From Streptomyces sp. NBC_00358 (GTDB lineage Bacteria; Actinomycetota; Actinomycetes; Streptomycetales; Streptomycetaceae): a DNA stretch of 64,000 nt. Under the pieces are notes generated by a model. That model ran no database searches. It was not told the DNA's origin and was given only the letters and a program-made list of their open reading frames with translations. Below are positions 54,694 through 63,271 of this stretch, piece by piece (position 1 is the stretch's first letter; each line of letters begins with the position of its first letter). A program made the position numbers and the translations under genes. Where the stretch lies: positions 8,308,001 to 8,372,000 of the forward strand of contig NZ_CP107976.1 in NCBI RefSeq assembly GCF_036099295.1, in the 5' to 3' direction.

Positions 54694-56289
54694 TCAGAAG
54701 GAGTCCGGATCGGCGGCGGCCCAGTCCGCCGCCCAGGACGGGGGCGGCTCGGCGAGAAGCACCCCGGGCGCCAGCCACTCGTAGAGCTCCGCGTACGACC
54801 GTACGGCCGTGGGGCCGACCCGCCGCAGCAGCCGGTGCGGCGTGAGGTCACCCGGATCCCGTACGCCCATCGCGGCCATGATCCGGCTCGCGCTGCGCAC
54901 CGTCGCCCGCTGGTAGCGGTGCACACGCTCGGACTTGTCGGCCACGTCCAGCCCGCGGACCAGACGGGGATCCTGCGTCGCCACACCCACCGGACAGGTG
55001 TTGGTGTGGCAGAGCTGGGCCTGGAGGCAGCCGACGGCGAACATCATCGCGCGGGCCGCGTTGGTGTAGTCGGCGCCCTGGAGAAGGCGGGTCACGATGT
55101 CCGAGCCGGTGGCGACCCTGCCGCTCGCCCCGATCCTGACGCGGTCGCGCAGCCCGGCGCCGACCAGCGCGTTGTGCACCGTGATCAGGCCCTCGGCCAG
55201 CGGTGTGCCGAGGGTGCCGGCGAACTCCCGGGGCGCCGCCCCCGTGCCGCCCTCCGACCCGTCGACCACGATGAAGTCGGGCGTCACGCCCTCGGCGAGC
55301 ATCGCCTTGCAGACGGCCAGGAACTGACGGCGCGAGCCCACACAGAGCTTGAAGCCGGCCGGTTTGCCGCCCGCCAGCTCCCGCATCCGGGCGATGAACC
55401 GGACCAGCTCCCGCGGGGTCGAGAAGACCCGGTGGTACGACGGCGACACCACGGGCTCACCCACCGGGACACCCCGCGCCCGCGCGATCTCGACGCTCAC
55501 CTTCGCGCCCGGCAGGACCCCGCCGATCCCCGGCCCCGCCCCCTGGGAGAGCTTCAGCGACACGCACTTCACCTCGGGCAGCGCGGCCTTGTCCGCGAAC
55601 TCCCGCGCCTCGAAGTCCCCTTCGGAGGTGCGGCAGCCGAAGTACCCCGTGCCGAGCTCCCAGACGAGGTCGCCACCACCCCGCAGGTGGTAGTCCGACA
55701 GCCCGCCCTCGCCGGTGTCGTGTGCGAACTTCCCCAGTGCCGCGCCCCGGTTGAGCGCCATGATCGCGTTCGGGGACAGGGCCCCGAAGCTCATCCCGGA
55801 GACATTCAGCAGAGCCATGTCGTACGGCTGGGTGCAGTCGGGTCCGCCCACGCGGACGACGGGCGGATCGTCCGGGGCCTCGACCGGACGCATCGACGGC
55901 TCCAGGAACACGTGGCCTTCCGCGTACACGTCCTGCGCGGTACCGAACGGCTCCTCGGCCTCGACGCCCCCGGCGCGCTCGTACACCAGGGTCCGCACCC
56001 TGGCGTCGTAGGGCCGCCCTTCCTGGTGCCGCTCGGCGAGGTACCGCTGGAGCTTCGGGCGCAGCCGTTCCAGGAGGTGGTGCAGATGGCCGGAGAGGGG
56101 ACGGTTCCGCAGCAGGGAGTGCCGTCGCTGCCCCAGGTCCCAGCCGCCGAGCACGGTCAGCGCCAGCAGCGGGGCCGCCGCGCACCACCACCACGCCGAG
56201 ACACCGCGGACGAGGACCAGCGCCCCGGCCGCGCCGAGGGCGGCGAGCAGCAGTGGAAGCATCCGGCGCACACCACGAGTCAAACCCAT
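54694..56289 (-). CDS. FMN-binding glutamate synthase-family protein
   Basis: A 531-residue membrane-attached protein. Two N-terminal hydrophobic helices (about 10-55) are followed by the FMN-binding TIM barrel of glutamate synthase: LNVSGMSFGALSPNAIMALNRGA, GEGGLSDYH, CVSLKLSQGAGPG, VVDGSEGGTGAAP and the QLCHTNTCPVGVATQ iron-sulfur-type cysteine region. There is no amidotransferase domain, so it is not a complete GOGAT. The start is the first ATG compatible with membrane topology; no Shine-Dalgarno is clear. The function of stand-alone GltB-like proteins is uncertain. Confidence 0.87.
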   Translation of the reverse strand: MGLTRGVRRMLPLLLAALGAAGALVLVRGVSAWWWCAAAPLLALTVLGGWDLGQRRHSLLRNRPLSGHLHHLLERLRPKLQRYLAERHQEGRPYDARVRTLVYERAGGVEAEEPFGTAQDVYAEGHVFLEPSMRPVEAPDDPPVVRVGGPDCTQPYDMALLNVSGMSFGALSPNAIMALNRGAALGKFAHDTGEGGLSDYHLRGGGDLVWELGTGYFGCRTSEGDFEAREFADKAALPEVKCVSLKLSQGAGPGIGGVLPGAKVSVEIARARGVPVGEPVVSPSYHRVFSTPRELVRFIARMRELAGGKPAGFKLCVGSRRQFLAVCKAMLAEGVTPDFIVVDGSEGGTGAAPREFAGTLGTPLAEGLITVHNALVGAGLRDRVRIGASGRVATGSDIVTRLLQGADYTNAARAMMFAVGCLQAQLCHTNTCPVGVATQDPRLVRGLDVADKSERVHRYQRATVRSASRIMAAMGVRDPGDLTPHRLLRRVGPTAVRSYAELYEWLAPGVLLAEPPPSWAADWAAADPDSF

Positions 56290-56484
56290 GGGGACGAAAG
56301 CCGCCGACCGGGACCTCCGTCGAACACCCGGGCCGCGACGCGCTCCGCCCGGCGGACTCCGGCGGGAGCGCGCCGTCGAGGCCGCCGAAACTGACGCCGG
56401 GGCGCCGTCGCCGACGGGGAGCGCCTCGGCCGTTCGGGGCACCCCGGACCCCGCCGGTCGCACGGCCCGTCCGGTGGCCGCCGG

Positions 56485-58089
56485 TCAGGGAGTGTCCGTC
56501 TCCTCCGGACCGCAGGAACTGCCGCTGGCGGGCAGCGACCCGTACAGCAGGAAGTCGTCGACCTTCTGGTGCACGCACTTCGAGGACGCGTACCCGGTGT
56601 GCCCGTCGCCCTTGTTGTCGAGCACCACCGCGGAGGAGCCGAGGCGCTTGGCGGTCTCCAGCGTCCAGCGGTACGGGGTCGCCGGGTCCCCGCGGGTGCC
56701 GACGAGCAGCATCTTCGAGGCGTGGACGTCGCGGACCTCGTCGCGTATGTAGTCGGTGCCCTTCGGGCGGCCGTAGCACAGCAGCACCTGGGCGAGCCGG
56801 AACCGGCCGAAGACGGGCGAGGCCTCCTGGTACTCGGCGCGGAGCCGGCCGATCTGCCCGGCGACCTGGTCGGCACTGGGCCGGTCGGGGTCGTCCGCGC
56901 AGTTGATGGCCATCAGGGCGGCGGGGAGGTTGTCCAGGGGGATGTCCTCGTCGTCGACGAGCCCGCCGTGCCGCTCCGGCTTCGGCTCCTGACGCTCCTG
57001 CTTCCGCGTGTGCCGGGCGGGCGGGGAGGTACCGGGCAGCGAGGCGCCGCCGGACAACTGCGTGAGTCCGTGGGTGTCGCCGTCCTGGACCAGCAGGCTG
57101 AGGGCCTGTTCGAGGACGGGCCACATCGCCTTGCTGTAGAGCGCCTGGCTGATCGCCCCCACCAGGTCCTGTCCGGAGAACTCCTGGCCGAAGTCGGACG
57201 GCACCGGTTCCTCGTCGAGCGATTCGACGAGCTGGACCACCTGCTCGCCGGCGCTGCGCTCGTCCTGTCCGAACGGGCAGGCCATGTTCTTCGCGCACCA
57301 GCCGATGAAGTCGTCGAGCGCGGTCTGCTGCCCCTCGGCGCCTATGAGGCCCTGCTGGGCCAACGGCTCGGTGAGTGTGTCGACCCCGTCGAGCACCATC
57401 CGCCCCGTCCTCTTGGGGAACTGGGCCGCGTACACCGCGCCGAGCCGGGTCCCGTACGAGAAGCCGAGATAGTTGAGCTTCTTGTCGCCGAGGGCCTGGC
57501 GCATCACGTCCAGGTCGCGGGAGGCGTTGACCGTGCCGATGTGGGGGAGGACGGCGCCGGAGTGCCGGGCGCAGATGTCCGCGGACTTCTTCACCGCCTT
57601 GAGCGCCGCCCGCACATCGGTGTCGGCGGCGCTCGACCCGAAGATCGCGTCCACCCCGTCGCCGCAGCTGACGGGCGAGGACCGGCCGACGCCCCGGGGG
57701 TCGAAGGTCACCACGTCGTAGCCGTTCGTCAGGCCCATGAAGTCCTTGCCGCCCCCGGCGAGCACGGGTATTCCCGCGCCGCCGGGACCGCCGAAGTTCA
57801 ACAGCACCGAACCCCGTGAATGACCCGTCGCCCGGTAGCGGGCCAGCGCCAGGTCGAGCGTGCCGCGGTCGGGTCGCGCGTAGTCCAGCGGGACGGTGAC
57901 CTTGCCGCACTGCAGGTCCTTGGGCATGCCGTCGCCCCTGCAGGCCGCCCACGCGACCTTCTGGCCGTAGAAGCGGGACAGGTCGGGCGTGTCGTCGGCG
58001 CTCGCCGCCATCGGCAGCCCCGCCGCCAGCAGGGTCAGCGTCGCGGTGGCGGCTCCCACGACCGCGAAGCGTTGGTGCACGGACAGCAT
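56485..58089 (-). CDS. Secreted alpha/beta hydrolase, tripeptidyl aminopeptidase-like
   Basis: A 534-residue secreted peptidase of the S33 group. The ATG at 58089 has GGAGG 5 bp upstream and gives a Sec signal peptide ending ASADD. The oxyanion NFGGPGGAG, nucleophile GFSYGT, acid in LVGTRGDPATPY and His in GDGHTGYA are all present. A lid with a charged insert (ARHTRKQERQEPKPERHGG) lies between. Streptomyces Tap-type enzymes release tripeptides from extracellular peptides. It has no obvious operon partner. Confidence 0.88.
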   Translation of the reverse strand: MLSVHQRFAVVGAATATLTLLAAGLPMAASADDTPDLSRFYGQKVAWAACRGDGMPKDLQCGKVTVPLDYARPDRGTLDLALARYRATGHSRGSVLLNFGGPGGAGIPVLAGGGKDFMGLTNGYDVVTFDPRGVGRSSPVSCGDGVDAIFGSSAADTDVRAALKAVKKSADICARHSGAVLPHIGTVNASRDLDVMRQALGDKKLNYLGFSYGTRLGAVYAAQFPKRTGRMVLDGVDTLTEPLAQQGLIGAEGQQTALDDFIGWCAKNMACPFGQDERSAGEQVVQLVESLDEEPVPSDFGQEFSGQDLVGAISQALYSKAMWPVLEQALSLLVQDGDTHGLTQLSGGASLPGTSPPARHTRKQERQEPKPERHGGLVDDEDIPLDNLPAALMAINCADDPDRPSADQVAGQIGRLRAEYQEASPVFGRFRLAQVLLCYGRPKGTDYIRDEVRDVHASKMLLVGTRGDPATPYRWTLETAKRLGSSAVVLDNKGDGHTGYASSKCVHQKVDDFLLYGSLPASGSSCGPEETDTP

Positions 58090-58279
58090 GCCTGCCTCCA
58101 GGGTCGCCCGGCGGTGGACCGGCGTTACCCCCCGGATCACGATAGACGCGGCCCTGGGGGCACGCCTCTGGGCGAGCGGAACCGGCCGCCGTGCCCTACT
58201 CTGCCCGCCGTCGTCCTTCGTACGGGGCGGGCGGCCGTTCGACGGACGTGACGCTCGATGGGGTGAAAGCCCGATAAGC

Positions 58280-58307
58280 CATAACTCGGATGGTTCACAG
58301 GCGTTCT
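58280..58307 (+). promoter_or_regulatory. BldN-like promoter of the chaplin gene
   Basis: CATAAC (58280-58285) and CGTTCT (58302-58307) are separated by 16 bp, about 50 bp before the chaplin ATG. This resembles the sigma-BldN consensus I recall (CGTAAC-N16-CGTTGA), which controls chaplins. Confidence 0.55.
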
Positions 58308-58357
58308 AGCCACTGTGGGCGAGTGCCCGCGACGTTGTCTGGAAGGCAGTGAAGCTT

Positions 58358-59095
58358 ATGAAACGGGTGACCCGAAATGGCTTGATCGCCGCGGCCGCCG
58401 CCTCGGGCGCGCTCGCCGCGACCATGCCGGCCCACGCCGACGCGGGGGCGGACGGCGCGACGGCAGGCTCGCCCGGCCTGGTCTCCGGCAACACCGTCCA
58501 GCTCCCGGTCCACGTGCCGGTGAACCTGTGCGGCAACACGCTGAACGTGGCCGGGCTGCTCAACCCCGCCGCGGGCAACCGCTGCGCCAACGTGGGCGCC
58601 CCGGGCGGCGCCGGCACGTCCGGTGCCGGGAGGCACGGGGGTGCGGCCGGACACGGCGCCGGGCGGCACGGGCAAGCAGGCGTGCACGGCGGCGGTGCGG
58701 GCGCGGTGGCGCGCGGTGGAGGAAAGGATTCACCGGGTGTGCTCTCGGGCAACGGTCTGCAGCTCCCGGTGGATCTCCCGGCCAACGTCAGCGGCAACTC
58801 CGTGACGGTGGTCGGCCTCGGTAACGCGTCCGTCGGGAACGAGTCCGCCAACACCCCGGGCGCCAAGCCCCGACAGCCGCACCACCCGGGGAACCCCGCC
58901 CCGAGGCCGTCCGCCCCGCCGGTGGCGGTCCCGCGTCCCGGAGTGCCGGCACATGCCCGGCCGCAGAGCGGGACCAGGGCCTCCCTCGCCCACACCGGCG
59001 AGGACCAGACGATGCCGGCCGTCGCGGCGAGCGCGGCGCTGCTGCTGGGCGGCGCCGTTCTGTACCGCCGGTTCAGGCCCGCCGCGGTGCGCTGA
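58358..59095 (+). CDS. Long chaplin with two chaplin domains and sortase signal
   Basis: A 245-residue surface protein that helps coat aerial hyphae with amyloid-like fibres. It has a Sec signal peptide (about 1-28). Chaplin domain 1 (about 38-80) has the usual cysteine pair (C58, C76). A Gly/His/Ala-rich linker of about 45 residues follows. Chaplin domain 2 (about 125-165) has Ser and Glu where the cysteines are expected. A Pro-rich spacer leads to LAHTG (about 209-213), a hydrophobic helix and an RRFR tail, a sortase E-type anchor. The ATG at 58358 is preferred; GTG 58349 lies only two bases after GGAAGG. Confidence 0.93.
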   Translation: MKRVTRNGLIAAAAASGALAATMPAHADAGADGATAGSPGLVSGNTVQLPVHVPVNLCGNTLNVAGLLNPAAGNRCANVGAPGGAGTSGAGRHGGAAGHGAGRHGQAGVHGGGAGAVARGGGKDSPGVLSGNGLQLPVDLPANVSGNSVTVVGLGNASVGNESANTPGAKPRQPHHPGNPAPRPSAPPVAVPRPGVPAHARPQSGTRASLAHTGEDQTMPAVAASAALLLGGAVLYRRFRPAAVR

Positions 59096-59133
59096 CCGGC
59101 ACCCGGTGCGCTGACCCGTCGCGGTCAAGGACC

Positions 59134-59169
59134 GGAGGCTCCATCGGACGGGTGACCGGTGGAGCCTCC
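59134..59169. terminator. Terminator between chaplin and GH76 genes
   Basis: GGAGGCTCCA and TGGAGCCTCC form a perfect 10-bp stem with a 16-base loop between two convergent genes. Confidence 0.75.
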
Positions 59170-59229
59170 TCCATGACGTCCCGCCGTCTCCGCCTTCCCC
59201 GGTTCCCCGCGGTACTGGCGCGGGGAGCC

Positions 59230-60789
59230 TCAGGGCGCGGCGTCGAGCAGGTCGAGCGCGCTCTGCTGCCGGGCCGCGTCCGCGCGGTCCAGGGGCCCAG
59301 GCCAGCGCAGACCGTACTGGTCGAGCGCGTTGCGGTCCCCGCTGTGGGCGGCGTCGGCCTGCCGTCCCAGATAGGCCGAGTAGGGATGGTCGGGCAGCGC
59401 GGCGTTCAGCCGGCCGAGACCGCGCACATGGGCCCCCTTGAACGACGGGCCGTCGGCCCCGCAGTCGCCGCTCTCGCACGGGTCCCGCAGAATCCCGGCG
59501 GCCGTGTTGAGCGCAGCGGACGTGGTCGCCGCGTCGGCGATCTGCCGCGCCGAGTCGAGCTGTCCGCTGTCGCCGGTCGCCCGGTCGAGTTCGGTGAGCG
59601 CGCCGAGGAGCACGCCCTGGTTGTACGACCACACCGTGCCGCCGTTGTTCCGGCACGTCGACAGGTCGATGCCGTCGTTCACCAGGTGCGAGGAGTTCAC
59701 CATGCCCGTCGAGCGGAACCAGGACCAGCCGGCCAGGGCCCGCGAGAGGTAGGCGCTGTCACCGGGAACCCGGTTGTGCAGAGCCGCGTTGAGCTGGATG
59801 TACAGCGAGTTGGCGATCGCGTTCTTGTAGGTCTTCGCGGTGCTCCACCACACCCCGCCACCGCAGGTCGTGTCCCAGTACGCCGCCATGTGATCGGCGT
59901 CGGCGCGCGCGGTGCTCAGATAGCGGCTGTCGCCGGTCAGGTCGTACGCGGCCACCCAGGCGAGTCCCCACCAGCCGGTGTCGTCGAGGTAGTCGTTACG
60001 GAACTGCCCTCCCTGCGCGGTGAGTTGACGGTTGTAGGTGTTGGCTATCGCGTACTTGTAACTGCCCATGCCGGTCACCCGGATGTTGTCGATCAGCGCT
60101 GTGAGCGCGTTCGCGGAGTTCCACCAGCCGGTCGTGGCGAAGAGCCCCGTGGAGTTGTCGTAGAACATCATCTGGGCCGTCGCGGCGGCCGTGCGCCGCT
60201 CACCCGCGTTCCACGTCGTCCGGGCCCAGGCGGTGCACGCGATGTCGGTGCGGTCCCCGGCCTTGCCGCAGGCGCGCAGCGCGCCGACACCGAGGTTTCC
60301 CCAGTCGTCCACGTTGTACATGAGGGTGCGCCGGCCGCGCTGACCCGAGGGTACGGAGGTGTCCCCGAGCCGGCTGCCCGAGCTCCAGGTGCGTCCGCCG
60401 TCGAAGGACCGGTCCAGCCACACCTCGTCGCCGGGGCTGCCGTTGTCGAGCGAGGCCCAGCCCATCGCGTCCGCGTCGTCGAAGTGCAGGGTGATGGCGC
60501 GGGAGAAGACCGTGGAGGAGACCGGGGTGCGGTCCTGCGGAGCGAGGGCGGGGTCACGGGCGTCGCAGTACTTGTTGCAGACGGACGCGGCGGCGGACGC
60601 GGAGGCGGCGGGGGCGCCGGACGGCATGGCGCCGGACGGCATGGCGCCGGACAGGGCGGGGCCCGGCGGGACCGCGGCCGGGGCGAGGGGCCGGGCCCCG
60701 GCGACGGGTGCGGGGAGCGCGAGTGCGGCGGTGAGCGCCAGGAGGACCGGAACAGCCCTGCGCAGACCGTGGGACAACGTTGTCTTCAT
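59230..60789 (-). CDS. Secreted GH76 family protein (alpha-1,6-mannanase-like)
   Basis: A 519-residue secreted protein. A Sec signal peptide (RRAVPVLLALTAALALPAP) and an Ala/Pro/Met-rich linker with an SGAMP repeat precede an N-terminal beta-rich segment of about 90 residues (FSRAITLHFDDADAMGWASL). The alpha/alpha6 GH76 barrel contains the catalytic aspartate pair in LDDTGWWGLAW (near 270) and WSYNQGVLLGAL. GH76 enzymes cut alpha-1,6-mannan, for example of fungal walls. The ATG is conventional. A promoter with a LacI-type operator lies upstream, suggesting repression without sugar. Confidence 0.87.
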   Translation of the reverse strand: MKTTLSHGLRRAVPVLLALTAALALPAPVAGARPLAPAAVPPGPALSGAMPSGAMPSGAPAASASAAASVCNKYCDARDPALAPQDRTPVSSTVFSRAITLHFDDADAMGWASLDNGSPGDEVWLDRSFDGGRTWSSGSRLGDTSVPSGQRGRRTLMYNVDDWGNLGVGALRACGKAGDRTDIACTAWARTTWNAGERRTAAATAQMMFYDNSTGLFATTGWWNSANALTALIDNIRVTGMGSYKYAIANTYNRQLTAQGGQFRNDYLDDTGWWGLAWVAAYDLTGDSRYLSTARADADHMAAYWDTTCGGGVWWSTAKTYKNAIANSLYIQLNAALHNRVPGDSAYLSRALAGWSWFRSTGMVNSSHLVNDGIDLSTCRNNGGTVWSYNQGVLLGALTELDRATGDSGQLDSARQIADAATTSAALNTAAGILRDPCESGDCGADGPSFKGAHVRGLGRLNAALPDHPYSAYLGRQADAAHSGDRNALDQYGLRWPGPLDRADAARQQSALDLLDAAP

Positions 60790-60882
60790 GGTCGACCTCT
60801 GTTCGGGGAGAGGGTCGGTGGGGGACCGGGAAAGGGGGCGGCGTGCCTCGGTGAGGGGACCGGAGCGGGTCGGTGGGGGGAC

Positions 60883-60896
60883 TGAGAGCGCTCCCG
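60883..60896. promoter_or_regulatory. LacI/CebR-type operator at the GH76 transcription start
   Basis: The minus strand reads CGGGAGCGCTCTCA, which matches the cellobiose-regulator box TGGGAGCGCTCCCA at 12 of 14 bases. It covers the predicted start site. Confidence 0.65.
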
Positions 60897-60897
60897 G

Positions 60898-60926
60898 AAG
60901 TTAGTCGCGTGATGGGTTCGCGTCAA
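60898..60926 (-). promoter_or_regulatory. Promoter of the GH76 gene
   Basis: On the minus strand TTGACG (60926-60921) and TAACTT (60903-60898) have a 17-bp spacer. Start of transcription would be near 60891. Confidence 0.7.
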
Positions 60927-60955
60927 TGAAGGCGGGGCGCCGCGGGCGCGCGCCC

Positions 60956-61003
60956 GGAGGTGAGGCCCGGATGCGGCGCGGAGGTGAGGCCCGGATGCGC
61001 GGC
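60956..61003 (+). repeat. Direct repeat of a 24-bp unit
   Basis: GGAGGTGAGGCCCGGATGCG begins at 60956 and again at 60980, with the second copy diverging after about 20 bases. Confidence 0.75.
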
Positions 61004-61122
61004 GCGGAGCGCGGCGTCGCGTCGGGTGCGTGTCCCGGAGTGGCCGAATCCCTTCCCGTGCGCGGTGCTTGTCGCTGCCGTCGGCGCGGGGATCGGGAAG
61101 GATGTGGTGCGTACGGCCGGTC

Positions 61123-61253
61123 GGCGCACCCCGCGATCCCTCATCGACCGGCACGCCCCGCGACCGGTCCGCGAGCGGCACGCCCCGCGACCGGTCCGCG
61201 AGCGGCGCACCCCGCGACCGGTCCGCGGCCGGCGCACCCCCTGACCCGCAAGC
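61123..61253 (+). repeat. 27-bp tandem repeats before the GNAT gene
   Basis: Units start at 61123, 61150, 61177 and 61204, with a partial copy from 61231. The units at 61150 and 61177 are identical; all share the GGC(A/G)C(G/A)CCCC start. They end 15 bp before the GNAT start codon. Confidence 0.85.
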
Positions 61254-61267
61254 ATTGGAGCGCCCCC

Positions 61268-62125
61268 ATGACCTCTCCGGGACCCGACGGCCTCGTCGTC
61301 GGCCACGCCACGCTCGACGACTGGAAGGTGGTCGGCGGCTGGGCGGCCGGCGAGGGATGGAATCCCGGGCTCGCCGACGCCGAGAGCTTCTTCGCTCAGG
61401 ATCCCGGGGGCTTCTTCCTGGGTCGCGTCGGCGGGGAGCCGGTCTCGGCCATCTCGGTGGTCAACTACGGCGCCGACTACGCCTTCCTGGGCTTCTACCT
61501 CGTACGCCCGGATCTGCGCGGCAACGGCTACGGCGTCGCCACCTGGGAGACGGCCCTCGCCCACGCGGGTGACCGGACCGTCGGCCTCGACGGAGTGGTC
61601 GCCCAGCAGGACAACTACCGCAAGTCGGGCTTCGAACTCGCCTACCGGACCGTCCGGTTCACCGGGGTGGCCCCCGTCGGGGAGGAACCCTCGGGAGTGC
61701 GGGCGGCCGAGGCCGCGGACCGCGCGGCGATCGCGGCGTACGACAGCGCCTGCCACCCCGCCGACCGGCCGGCGTTCCTGGAGTCCTGGCTGGCCTCGCC
61801 CGGACACCGCACCTTCGTCCGGCGCGCCGACGACGGGCACTTGAGCGGGTACGCCGTGCTGCGTCCGGCGCGTGACTCCCTGCGCGTCGGGCCCCTGTTC
61901 GCCGACACCGCCGACGACGCCCGCGCGCTGTTCGCCGCGCTCGCCGCGGACGCGGGCGGCAGGGCGCTCGCCATCGATGTTCCCGAGACGAACGCGGCGG
62001 CCGTCTCCCTCGTCGAGAAGCTCGGCCTGACGCCCTCCTTCGAGACGGCCCGGATGTACACCGGGCCGGTCAGGGCGTTCGCGGGGGAGCGGGTCCACGG
62101 GGTCACCACGCTCGAACTCGGGTAG
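61268..62125 (+). CDS. GNAT-family N-acetyltransferase
   Basis: A 285-residue acetyltransferase with two GNAT-like halves. Acetyl-CoA binding is in the first half, at VRPDLRGNGYGVATWE (residues about 80-95), typical of the RxxGxG loop. The C-terminal half (about 145-280) is like the Acetyltransf_18 domain. The ATG at 61268 has GGAG 7 bp upstream. Its acceptor is unknown. The gene follows a 27-bp tandem repeat and is isolated from its neighbours in function. Confidence 0.87.
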   Translation: MTSPGPDGLVVGHATLDDWKVVGGWAAGEGWNPGLADAESFFAQDPGGFFLGRVGGEPVSAISVVNYGADYAFLGFYLVRPDLRGNGYGVATWETALAHAGDRTVGLDGVVAQQDNYRKSGFELAYRTVRFTGVAPVGEEPSGVRAAEAADRAAIAAYDSACHPADRPAFLESWLASPGHRTFVRRADDGHLSGYAVLRPARDSLRVGPLFADTADDARALFAALAADAGGRALAIDVPETNAAAVSLVEKLGLTPSFETARMYTGPVRAFAGERVHGVTTLELG

Positions 62126-62183
62126 TTCGGGTAGCTCGGGAGGTTCGGGTGGTCCGGTCGGCGGTCTCGGCGGCCGGACCCCG

Positions 62184-62957
62184 TCAGCCGGCGGCCAGTT
62201 CCCGGGCGCGCTGAGCCGCCTCGCGCACCGAGGCCCGGTGCACGGGTCCGTGTCCGGGCAGCAGTGTGTCGGCGGCGAGCGCCTCGATGCGTTCGAGTGA
62301 GGCGAGTGCCCCGGCGCGCTCGGTGTCGAACATCTCGGGCAGCAGTTGCGGACCTCGTATGCGCGAGGTGGGGTGGCCGCTCACCAGGGCGTCACCGGAG
62401 ATGAGCACACCGGCGTCCGGCAGGTGGTAGACGCAGTGACCGGGTGTGTGGCCGGGGGTGTGGACCGGGACCGGCCGGCCGGGCAGATCGAGCGGACCCT
62501 CGTGCGGGAAGGCCTCGGGCTTCGTCATGGCCACGTCCGCCGTGCCGCCGGAGCGGATGGCGTGCACGGCCCAGGGCAGCACTCCGGGACGCCATGCCTG
62601 CCGCATCACCTGGCCGATGCTCACCTGGTGGAGGAACTCACGGCGCGCGTGCGGCACTTCGGTCTCGTGCAGTTGGACCGGGGTGCCGTAGGTGCCGTTC
62701 AGGAACTCGGCGGATCCGAGGTGGTCGCTGTGCGCGTGGGTGATGAGCACGGCGGTCACAGCCTCGGGCGCGTGGCCGAGGGTCCTCAGTGACGCCAGGA
62801 GTTGCTCGCGGTCGCCGGGATACCCCGTGTCGATCAGGGTGACCGAGTCGCCCTCGGACAGCACCACCCAGTTCGTGTTGCTGCCGTGCACCAGATGAAC
62901 TCCGGCGGCTGCCTCGACGATCGCTTCCTCGCGCATGACCATCCCGACCTTGGACAA
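62184..62957 (-). CDS. MBL-fold metallo-hydrolase
   Basis: A 257-residue metallo-beta-lactamase-fold hydrolase. The metal motif THAHSDHLG is near residues 73-81, with further ligands in TPGHTPGHCV, SGDAL and LLPGHG. It resembles glyoxalase II-like or lactonase-like cytoplasmic enzymes, not a secreted beta-lactamase. The TTG at 62957 has AGGGGG 7 bp upstream; ATG 62942 with AAGG is an alternative. It converges on the GNAT gene with a 58-bp gap. Confidence 0.85.
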   Translation of the reverse strand: MSKVGMVMREEAIVEAAAGVHLVHGSNTNWVVLSEGDSVTLIDTGYPGDREQLLASLRTLGHAPEAVTAVLITHAHSDHLGSAEFLNGTYGTPVQLHETEVPHARREFLHQVSIGQVMRQAWRPGVLPWAVHAIRSGGTADVAMTKPEAFPHEGPLDLPGRPVPVHTPGHTPGHCVYHLPDAGVLISGDALVSGHPTSRIRGPQLLPEMFDTERAGALASLERIEALAADTLLPGHGPVHRASVREAAQRARELAAG

Positions 62958-63271
62958 CTGCTGGCCCCCTGGACCCTGACAGGGCGAAAGATATCGCGAG
63001 CGCCCGCCCGGCCGCGTACCGCCGTCGCGGCCCGGACCGTTCGCGCACCCCCGGTCCGGTCGCGCGACGGCCCCGGCGCGGTTGCTTCCGCGACGCCGCG
63101 AACGGGCCCGTCCTCGGCCCCGCGCGCCCGCGCCGCCGGCGGAGGACGGCCCGGCGGTGAACGGCCTTTTGCCTCAAGGGACTTGACGCGGTCCGGCCAA
63201 GGCGCTGCCATATGGCGAGTCGCGTTGACTTTTGTTCGACTCTGCGAACAAACCCCTCAAGGGAGAGCCGC
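62958..63271. other. Intergenic region between MBL hydrolase and GH27 genes
   Basis: 314 bp without a supported gene. The last 50 bp contain the GH27 promoter elements listed separately; the rest is GC-rich sequence without a feature I can name. Confidence 0.5.
63225..63252 (+). promoter_or_regulatory. GH27 promoter with operator in the spacer
   Basis: TTGACT (63225-63230) is a -35-like element. It is followed at once by a perfect 8-bp-arm palindrome, TTTGTTCG-ACTCTG-CGAACAAA (63231-63252). A -10 would fall at its right end, so a bound repressor would block polymerase. Confidence 0.6.

Larger units (their letters stand above)
60790..61267. other. Intergenic region between GH76 and GNAT genes
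   Basis: 478 bp between divergent genes. It holds the GH76 promoter and operator, the 24-bp direct repeat and the 27-bp tandem array. The frame ahead of the GNAT ATG is open through the repeats, but composition (Arg/Pro/Ala only) and the RBS at 61255 argue against an N-terminal extension. Confidence 0.6.

Noticed and set aside
60926..61267. 114-residue N-terminal extension of the GNAT protein through the 27-bp repeats.
   Set aside because: Composition is Arg/Pro/Ala repeat only, and GGAG precedes the ATG at 61268.
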